Shown: positions 1 to 5,740 of the stretch, one piece after another
Numbering within the stretch: the first letter of the stretch is position 1
How the letters are laid out: every line of letters starts with the position of its first letter
Source: Clostridiales bacterium
GTDB lineage: Bacteria; Bacillota; Clostridia; Christensenellales; CAG-917
Reading direction: 5' to 3'
NCBI GenBank assembly: GCA_014799525.1
Contig: JAAVHW010000034.1
Span: 11,223 to 16,962, forward strand
DNA length: 5,740 nucleotides
The notes under the pieces: generated by a model
Told to the model about the DNA's origin: nothing
What the model saw: only the letters and a program-made list of their open reading frames with translations
Database searches by the model: none
Translations under genes and position numbers: made by a program

Positions 1-1349
1 TCTACTTCAAGACCGGTCAAACGCTGCAAACGCATATCGAGGATTGCCGCGGACTGCTTTTCGGAGAGTTTATAGCGCTCCATGAGCTTGAATATAGCGT
101 CTTGACGGTCAAGCGACTTTTTGAGCAGCTTGATGATTGCGTCTACGTTTTCTATCGCGATATGCAAGCCGAGAAGGATATGTTCTCTTTCCTGCGCCTT
201 TGCAAGCTCGAAGCTGGTGCGGCGCACGATAACGTCCTTTTGGTGTGCGATATAGCTCTGCAAAATCTCCTTGAGGTTGAGAATGCGCGGTACGCCGTCC
301 ACAAGCGCAAGCAGTATCATGCTGAAGTTGGTTTGCATTGCGGTCTGCTTGTAGAGCTGATTGAGCAATACCTGCGCGTTAGCGTCCTTTTTAAGCTCGA
401 TAACGATACGCATACCGTGACGGTCGGTTTCTTCTCTGAGGTCTGCAATACCTTCAAGGCGCTTGTCCTTAACCTGGTCTGCAATCGTTTCAATGAGCTT
501 TGCCTTGTTGACCTGATACGGAATTTCTGTGACAACGATGCGGCTCTTGCCGTTTGCAAGCTCCTCTATCTCTGCCTTAGCGCGAAGTATTGCCATACCG
601 CGGCCTGTGCGGTACGCCTGCTTTATCGTGTTTCTGCCGAGGATAAGCGCGCCTGTTGGGAAGTCGGGAGCAGGAATAAATTCCATAAGCTCGTCAACCG
701 TAGCATCGGGGTTCTTCATAAGCGCGACGGTTGCGTCTATAACCTCGCCGAGGTTGTGAGGCGGAATAGACGTTGCCATACCGACTGCGATACCGTCAGA
801 GCCGTTTACAAGCAGGTTGGGGAAGCGAGAAGGAAGCACGACGGGCTGTTCGCGCGTGTCGTCGAAGTTCGGATAGAAGTCAACCGTCTTTTTGTCTATG
901 TCGCGAATCATCTCAAGCGCAATCTTTGAAAGACGCGCTTCCGTATATCTGTATGCCGCCGCAGGGTCGCCGTCAACGGAACCGAAGTTGCCGTGGCCGT
1001 CAACGAGAGGACAGCGGATGGAGAAGTCCTGCGCAAGACGTACGAGTGCGTCGTAAACGGAGCTGTCGCCGTGGGGGTGGTATTTACCAAGCACTTCACC
1101 GACGACCATAGCGCACTTACGGTACGGTTTTTCGGGAGTCAGACCAAGCTCGCTCATGGCGTAGAGTATTCTTCTATGCACGGGCTTCAAGCCGTCGCGC
1201 ACGTCTGGAATAGCACGCGATACGTTGACCGCCATTGCGTAGGAGATGAATGATTTTTTCAACTCGCCGTTTATCTCTATGTCTTTGACGGTGGAGTTGG
1301 CAAGGTGCTTTACGTATTCGTTATTTTTATCGTCTCTTATATTTGCCAT
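1..1349 (-). CDS. gyrA: DNA gyrase subunit A, N-terminal 449 codons (3' end beyond window)
   Basis: GyrA is the DNA-cleaving subunit of gyrase; with GyrB it makes a staggered double-strand break, passes DNA through it and reseals it, giving negative supercoils. Starting at the ATG at 1349 the protein opens [18 protein letters not shown] and the frame stays open to the window edge. Visible blocks: [22 protein letters not shown] (split here at residues 44-65), the helix-turn-helix region [19 protein letters not shown] from residue 89, and [10 protein letters not shown] at 131-140 with catalytic Tyr135 (E. coli Tyr122). Ser96 and Asp100 correspond to E. coli Ser83 and Asp87, so the quinolone-contact positions are susceptible type. 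The visible end, [14 protein letters not shown], lies in the coiled-coil region; the rest of it and the C-terminal beta-pinwheel are cut off. The start is supported by a good ribosome binding site and lies 14 nt after the gyrB stop, so the two are co-transcribed. The residue before catalytic Arg134 is Tyr133, where E. coli and Bacillus have Met. Confidence 0.98.
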   Translation of the reverse strand, partial: MANIRDDKNNEYVKHLANSTVKDIEINGELKKSFISYAMAVNVSRAIPDVRDGLKPVHRRILYAMSELGLTPEKPYRKCAMVVGEVLGKYHPHGDSSVYDALVRLAQDFSIRCPLVDGHGNFGSVDGDPAAAYRYTEARLSKIALEMIRDIDKKTVDFYPNFDDTREQPVVLPSRFPNLLVNGSDGIAVGMATSIPPHNLGEVIDATVALMKNPDATVDELMEFIPAPDFPTGALILGRNTIKQAYRTGRGMAILRAKAEIEELANGKSRIVVTEIPYQVNKAKLIETIADQVKDKRLEGIADLREETDRHGMRIVIELKKDANAQVLLNQLYKQTAMQTNFSMILLALVDGVPRILNLKEILQSYIAHQKDVIVRRTSFELAKAQEREHILLGLHIAIENVDAIIKLLKKSLDRQDAIFKLMERYKLSEKQSAAILDMRLQRLTGLEV

Positions 1350-1354
1350 AGTAT

Positions 1355-1363
1355 TCTCCTCTC
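1355..1363 (-). promoter_or_regulatory. gyrA ribosome binding site in the gyrB-gyrA gap
   Basis: The minus strand reads GAGAGGAGA, with the AGGAG core at 1356-1360 and a 6-nt spacer to the gyrA ATG. The motif directly abuts the gyrB TAA (1364-1366), so a ribosome ending gyrB covers the gyrA initiation site. This favours translational coupling, which would help keep the subunits at 1:1 (inference). Confidence 0.9.
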
Positions 1364-3368
<2,005 letters not shown>

Positions 3369-3376
3369 CAAATATT

Positions 3377-3385
3377 TGTGGATAA
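3377..3385 (-). promoter_or_regulatory. DnaA box next to the gyrB promoter
   Basis: The minus strand reads TTATCCACA, an exact match to the consensus binding site of the initiator DnaA. It lies 8 bp upstream of the gyrB -35 element and overlaps a 12-bp palindrome, ACAAATATTTGT (3368-3379), that reaches into the -35. A weaker 7-of-9 match in the same orientation, TTATCCGCT, lies at 3435-3443. DnaA control of gyrB is the simplest reading. One perfect box is too few to call an origin. Confidence 0.6.
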
Positions 3386-3430
3386 CTCAAAAGAAAAATC
3401 GCACCGCTATCTTGCATCTATAACGCCCCT

Positions 3431-3454
3431 ATTGAGCGGATAAAGCGAGATGAC
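3431..3454. repeat. Possible partial arm of the GTCATTGCGAG-type repeat
   Basis: This stretch begins ATTGAGC and ends GCGAGATGAC. It resembles the right arm of the complete element at 3608-3633, which begins GATTGC and ends CGCGATGAC. Over the last 17 bases 11 agree. It may be a decayed fragment of the same repeat family. Confidence 0.35.
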
Positions 3455-3477
3455 GCTATAAAACAATACGCCCCCTC

Positions 3478-3517
3478 TCGTCATAGCGAGGGAGCGCAGT
3501 TGTCTGCGGCAATTTAA
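3478..3517. repeat. GTCATTGCGAG-type repeat, left-arm copy 1
   Basis: The segment starts TCGTCATAGCGAGGGAGC and later carries GCGGCAAT. It aligns without gaps to the segment starting exactly 60 bp downstream (3538), which reads TCGTCATTGCGAGAGAGC and later GTGGCAAT. It lacks a matching right arm, so it looks like a truncated copy. Confidence 0.7.
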
Positions 3518-3539
3518 CCCACTATGTTGTCAACCTATC

Positions 3540-3633
3540 GTCATTGCGAGAGAGCAACGCGACCGTGGCAATCCAGACCACACAGCATTTGTAGTCCGTC
3601 AGATTTTGATTGCTTAGCATTGTTCGCGATGAC
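3540..3633. repeat. Palindromic GTCATTGCGAG-type repeat element, complete copy
   Basis: The outer arms GTCATTGCGA (3540-3549) and TCGCGATGAC (3624-3633) are inverted with one mismatch, and inner arms GCAATC (3568-3573) and GATTGC (3608-3613) are perfect. The 94-bp unit could fold as an interrupted hairpin on either strand. Short intergenic repeats built on GTCATTGCGAG and GCAATC are known from many unrelated bacterial genomes. The element lies between the unknown gene and gyrB and would be transcribed with any read-through into gyrB. Confidence 0.75.
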
Positions 3634-3689
3634 TATTAAAACAGTCCTTACTCGCACCTTAAATAATATAAATTAAAATTTATCGTTGC

Positions 3690-3708
3690 TTTTGATTAGT
3701 AATCAAAA
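3690..3708. repeat. 19-bp palindrome spanning a stop codon
   Basis: TTTTGATTA, a single G, then TAATCAAAA form a perfect inverted repeat with 9-bp arms. It contains the TAA stop (3696-3698) of the upstream gene. As RNA it could form a stem of about 7 bp with a 5-nt loop. No U-run follows, so it is not a standard terminator. Confidence 0.55.
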
Positions 3709-4511
3709 TCGAATACTCGCTTAAAACACTCTTTATTGATACCATGTTTTTTGCGCCATCTGTTTGCTGGATACAAAAAGTCGTTCTTAAATTCAACTGG
3801 TTCTCTTGCGCCTTGGTCTACGAACTTATCAAAATAACAGGGAAATTCATTTGATGATAGTATGCCGCAAATTCCCAAGATATTCATAATTCGGTCTACT
3901 TCATTTCTATTGGTCTTAAAAATGCGTTCTTTAATGATTGTATCTCTAAGCTTGCCCACCTTATTGTTGTCGTTTAATAAATTAACGCAGCTTAAAATCC
4001 TTAACAAAATATCTTTATCTTCTTGTGTCGGTGTAACTTTAGGTAATTTTACAAATTGCTCTAAATCAAATAGTGCAAAATCTGCGCCTGTATGACGTAC
4101 ACCACCGAACTTGTAGCGTTCAAAATTTAGCACGTTTATGTCGTTTTCACTGTGCCAGTTGCATAGATTACAGTCAACGCCCTTAAAACGCCGGTCAATA
4201 TCAATTGACTCGTGTTCGGGAATCGCTATTGCATACCAATAGCTACCAAGAGCCGACCTGTATTCCAATTTGCGTGTAGAAAGGCTATAAAGAAATGCGT
4301 TTGCTACGTCATGAGGGGTGATTTTTTCAAGTACGCTATTTAGTCTATCGAGAGTTTCTCCGTGCGGGATGATTCTCGGAGAATCCTCAAACATATATCC
4401 TTCATCTTTTGCAATTGCAAAATCCTCGGGCGAAACTCCTTGGTTGCGTGTGCTTTTCCAGCCGCCCGACTCCCAATAGCAATTTAAAAGTATTTTTAGC
4501 CCTTTGTCCAT
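3696..4511 (-). CDS. Uncharacterised 271-residue protein with CxxC motif
   Basis: I do not recognise a named family. The protein starts MDKGLKILLNCYWESGGWKS and is probably soluble and cytoplasmic: no signal peptide or membrane segment is visible. Distinct blocks are SLSTRKLEYRSALGSYWYA (76-94), CNLC at 114-117, the aromatic and basic block NFERYKFGGVRH (129-140), FDLEQF (148-153), a helical, charged stretch at about 160-215, and a C-terminal block with YFDKFV (226-231) and YPANRW (247-252). The CxxC could be half of a metal site, with other Cys at 11, 175, 215, 225 and 262; this is inference. The ATG at 4511 follows AAGGA (4523-4527) at an 11-nt spacing and has a clear promoter. Codon use is clearly more A/T-rich than in gyrBA, which could mean weak expression or acquisition. 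Its own promoter and the 421-bp gap argue against membership in the gyr operon. Confidence 0.85.
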   Translation of the reverse strand: MDKGLKILLNCYWESGGWKSTRNQGVSPEDFAIAKDEGYMFEDSPRIIPHGETLDRLNSVLEKITPHDVANAFLYSLSTRKLEYRSALGSYWYAIAIPEHESIDIDRRFKGVDCNLCNWHSENDINVLNFERYKFGGVRHTGADFALFDLEQFVKLPKVTPTQEDKDILLRILSCVNLLNDNNKVGKLRDTIIKERIFKTNRNEVDRIMNILGICGILSSNEFPCYFDKFVDQGAREPVEFKNDFLYPANRWRKKHGINKECFKRVFDFDY

Positions 4512-4522
4512 ATTGAGTGAAT

Positions 4523-4527
4523 TCCTT
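4523..4527 (-). promoter_or_regulatory. Ribosome binding site of the 271-codon gene
   Basis: AAGGA on the minus strand lies 11 nt before the ATG at 4511. It is shorter and more distant than the gyr sites, so translation is probably weaker. I see no better in-frame start nearby. Confidence 0.55.
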
Positions 4528-4575
4528 ATTGTGATTTGCGTTTTATGGCGATAAATTACTGTTCATTGTAGTTAC

Positions 4576-4603
4576 ATTATATCAAAACCATGCCAAATAG
4601 CAA
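4576..4603 (-). promoter_or_regulatory. Promoter of the 271-codon gene
   Basis: The minus strand shows TTGCTA (4598-4603), a 16-nt spacer and TATAAT (4576-4581), again preceded by TGA to give TGATATAAT as at gyrB. Transcription would start near 4569, leaving a leader of about 58 nt. Three copies of a 7-bp motif, TTCATTG or its complement, lie at 4562-4568 (at the start point), 4601-4607 (overlapping the -35) and 4621-4627 (upstream), which could be operator sites. Confidence 0.7.
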
Positions 4604-4655
4604 TGAAAAACCGTTTGCCATTCATTGTTTTATTCCTTATAAACTCCTGTGCTTG

Positions 4656-4774
4656 CTATCGCTCAACCCATGTTGCAACCCAGTCCATATCGTCGTTTAG
4701 CTCATGTCATCGCTCAACCCATGCTATCGCCCAACCCACGCCATCGCGCCGCCTATGCTATCGCTCCGCATCGT
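4656..4774. repeat. Degenerate 17-bp tandem array, seven units in phase
   Basis: The best unit is CTATCGCTCAACCCATG (4656-4672). Units at 4707-4723 and 4724-4740 match it at 15 of 17 bases, 4741-4757 at 12, 4690-4706 and 4758-4774 at 10, and 4673-4689 at 8. All seven keep exact 17-bp phase, so the weak units are drifted copies rather than insertions. A 17-bp unit shifts reading frame each time, arguing against a coding repeat. Confidence 0.8.
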
Positions 4775-4845
4775 TTGAGTTGACCGCAATTGTGCCATAT
4801 GTCAAGCATACAGTACACTATTCAAAATACCCAAGCGACCGAATA

Positions 4846-4863
4846 AGTTTACAAATAAACCAA
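4846..4863 (+). repeat. Dispersed 18-19-bp repeat, copy 1 (diverged)
   Basis: AGTTTACAAATAAACCAA matches the first 18 bases of copies 2 and 3 at 16 positions. A downstream TCGCA lies at the same offset as in copy 3, so the similarity extends to about 26 bp. Confidence 0.6.
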
Positions 4864-4921
4864 TCTCGCAATTTTGCAAGTAATATAAATTGCGGCAGTG
4901 AATGTTGCATAGTAGCTTATA

Positions 4922-4990
4922 GATTGCCGCTGGCTGTAGTGATTGCAGCCGATTGTAGCTGCTTGTAGTTGGTTGCCAATGATTGCCGCA
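4922..4990 (+). repeat. Imperfect 10-bp periodic tract
   Basis: Seven successive units of 9-10 bp follow the pattern G-purine-TTG plus five bases. Clear units are GATTGCCGCT, GATTGCAGCC, GATTGTAGCT, GCTTGTAGTT, GGTTGCCAAT and GATTGCCGCA; one 9-bp unit, GGCTGTAGT, is weaker. The phase matches one DNA helical turn. The tract could be a decayed tandem repeat or a phased protein-binding or bending site. Confidence 0.5.
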
Positions 4991-5080
4991 TATAACTTCG
5001 CCTTCTGAAGTTCCGCTCTCCTGATTTATGGGATGCGTTCTATCATTCGGTCGCGCACCTATGATTAGCCATGTTTGCCG

Positions 5081-5100
5081 TAAGCCATAAGCCACAAGCC
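5081..5100 (+). repeat. 7-bp tandem repeat, three copies
   Basis: TAAGCCA, TAAGCCA and CAAGCC follow each other directly, probably a slippage product. No function is suggested. Confidence 0.5.
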
Positions 5101-5203
5101 GCTTTGAATACCGCACGTCACACAAAATCATATGTTTGTCATACTTCGCATTGTCACTATGTATTCCCAACACCAATAACATGATAGGCATATTAGTATA
5201 AAT

Positions 5204-5222
5204 AGTATACAAGTAAACCAAA
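5204..5222 (+). repeat. Dispersed 19-bp repeat, copy 2
   Basis: AGTATACAAGTAAACCAAA is identical over 19 bp to copy 3, which starts 163 bp downstream. The flanks differ beyond the 19 bp. Confidence 0.8.
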
Positions 5223-5346
5223 CAGGTAAAACCAACGTAAAGTCCACGCATTACATGTCGTGTGGCATATGTTGAATTTGATATCCTACTTACTCTACGT
5301 ACTATAAGCTTTTGCCGTAGCATCAACCTTTAAGCCCAAAAGGCTA

Positions 5347-5359
5347 CCAATCGGATTGG
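5347..5359. repeat. 13-bp palindrome CCAATC-G-GATTGG
   Basis: These are perfect 6-bp arms around one base, just upstream of repeat copy 3. The length is compatible with a small repressor site or with chance. No promoter or gene is adjacent. Confidence 0.35.
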
Positions 5360-5366
5360 CAATATA

Positions 5367-5385
5367 AGTATACAAGTAAACCAAA
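5367..5385 (+). repeat. Dispersed 19-bp repeat, copy 3
   Basis: This is identical to copy 2 over AGTATACAAGTAAACCAAA and is followed by TTCGCA, which resembles the sequence after copy 1. All three copies share one orientation. Confidence 0.8.
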
Positions 5386-5740
5386 TTCGCATAATCAGCA
5401 TATCGCTGTAAAATATGGCATATAGCGACCGCAACCAACTAAACGTATTGCAACAATTTGCCTTTGATGTGACTCAAAACAATTTTCATGATAAGACGGC
5501 AGTCATTCTCTAATAATTCAATCGTATGACAATGCACCAATTCTCCCCTCATTTGCCTTATACAAACAATCATATCAGATGTACGTAGTAAAAATATATT
5601 CAAAGCAGCATATTGAATCATGCACGGCACATTGCATTATGTAATCACCCTATAATCAATGTATCTTGCATTATCCAATTGAAAGTGATTTATTTAACTT
5701 ATATGTTATATATCCGCATATATCCTGCTATCATATATCA

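Larger units (their letters stand above)
4604..5740. other. Gene-free, repeat-bearing stretch
   Basis: I find no convincing gene in these roughly 1.1 kb. The open frames present lack good ribosome binding sites, start at weak or rare codons, or run through tandem repeats whose unit length is not a multiple of three. What it does hold is a 17-bp tandem array (4656-4774), a 10-bp periodic tract (4922-4990), three dispersed 18-19-bp repeats and small palindromes. It could be a decayed locus, a noncoding spacer or part of an element continuing past the window. No tRNA, rRNA or CRISPR array is visible. Confidence 0.6.

Noticed and set aside
102..929. 275-codon open frame antisense to gyrA
   Set aside because: It has the same codon-on-codon register as the gyrB shadow frame. 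GyrA is unambiguous on the other strand.
3540..3633. Intrinsic terminator of the 271-codon gene
   Set aside because: The stem is interrupted with a large centre, and no U-run follows on the minus strand.
3862..4095. 77-codon frame antisense to the 271-codon gene
   Set aside because: It lies wholly inside the better-supported minus-strand gene, and I found no independent support for it.
4656..4774. CRISPR array
   Set aside because: The units are contiguous 17-bp tandem copies with no unique spacers, and there are no cas genes.
4603..4968. 121-codon plus-strand frame with a lipoprotein-like start (LINSC)
   Set aside because: It has no ribosome binding site, starts inside the promoter of the minus-strand gene and is largely made of the 17-bp array, whose unit shifts frame at each copy.
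4802..5326. 174-codon minus-strand frame in the repeat-rich stretch
   Set aside because: It starts with TTG-ATG behind only a poorly spaced AAAGG, has irregular composition and runs through the dispersed repeats and the 10-bp tract. No domain is recognisable.
5439..5630. 63-codon minus-strand frame
   Set aside because: GTG start without a ribosome binding site and no family resemblance.

Overview
The window looks like chromosomal DNA of a Gram-positive, probably clostridial (Bacillota) bacterium. This rests on a 636-residue GyrB of the short Gram-positive type without the large insertion of enterobacterial GyrB, strong AGGAGG-type ribosome binding sites, TATAAT promoters with TG extensions, and a gyrB-gyrA operon. 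The exact taxon cannot be read from the window. All convincing genes lie on the minus strand, so transcription runs from high to low coordinates.

Layout in transcription order. Positions 5740-4604 are about 1.1 kb with no convincing gene but with layered repeats: a 17-bp degenerate tandem array, a 10-bp periodic tract and three copies of an 18-19-bp dispersed repeat. Positions 4603-3696 hold a promoter and a 271-codon gene of unknown function; three copies of a TTCATTG motif surround the promoter. Positions 3695-3275 are a 421-bp spacer. It holds a cluster of GTCATTGCGAG-type palindromic repeats, a perfect DnaA box, a well-formed gyrB promoter, a 92% A+T leader and an all-A/U hairpin abutting the gyrB ribosome binding site. 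Positions 3274-1364 are complete gyrB. After a 14-nt gap, 1349-1 is the first 449 codons of gyrA, which runs off the window edge.

gyrB and gyrA encode the two subunits of DNA gyrase (A2B2), which introduces negative supercoils using ATP. All active-site motifs I looked for are intact, and the quinolone-contact positions of GyrA carry the susceptible-type residues. The 271-residue protein is the one real gene whose role is open. It has its own promoter, lower-GC codon use than gyrBA and a CxxC pair, and nothing ties it functionally to gyrase. I do not see a recognisable multi-gene defence, mobile or biosynthetic system here. The least-explained signals are the motif-flanked promoter of the unknown gene, the regulatory architecture in front of gyrB, and the repeat-rich gene-free stretch.
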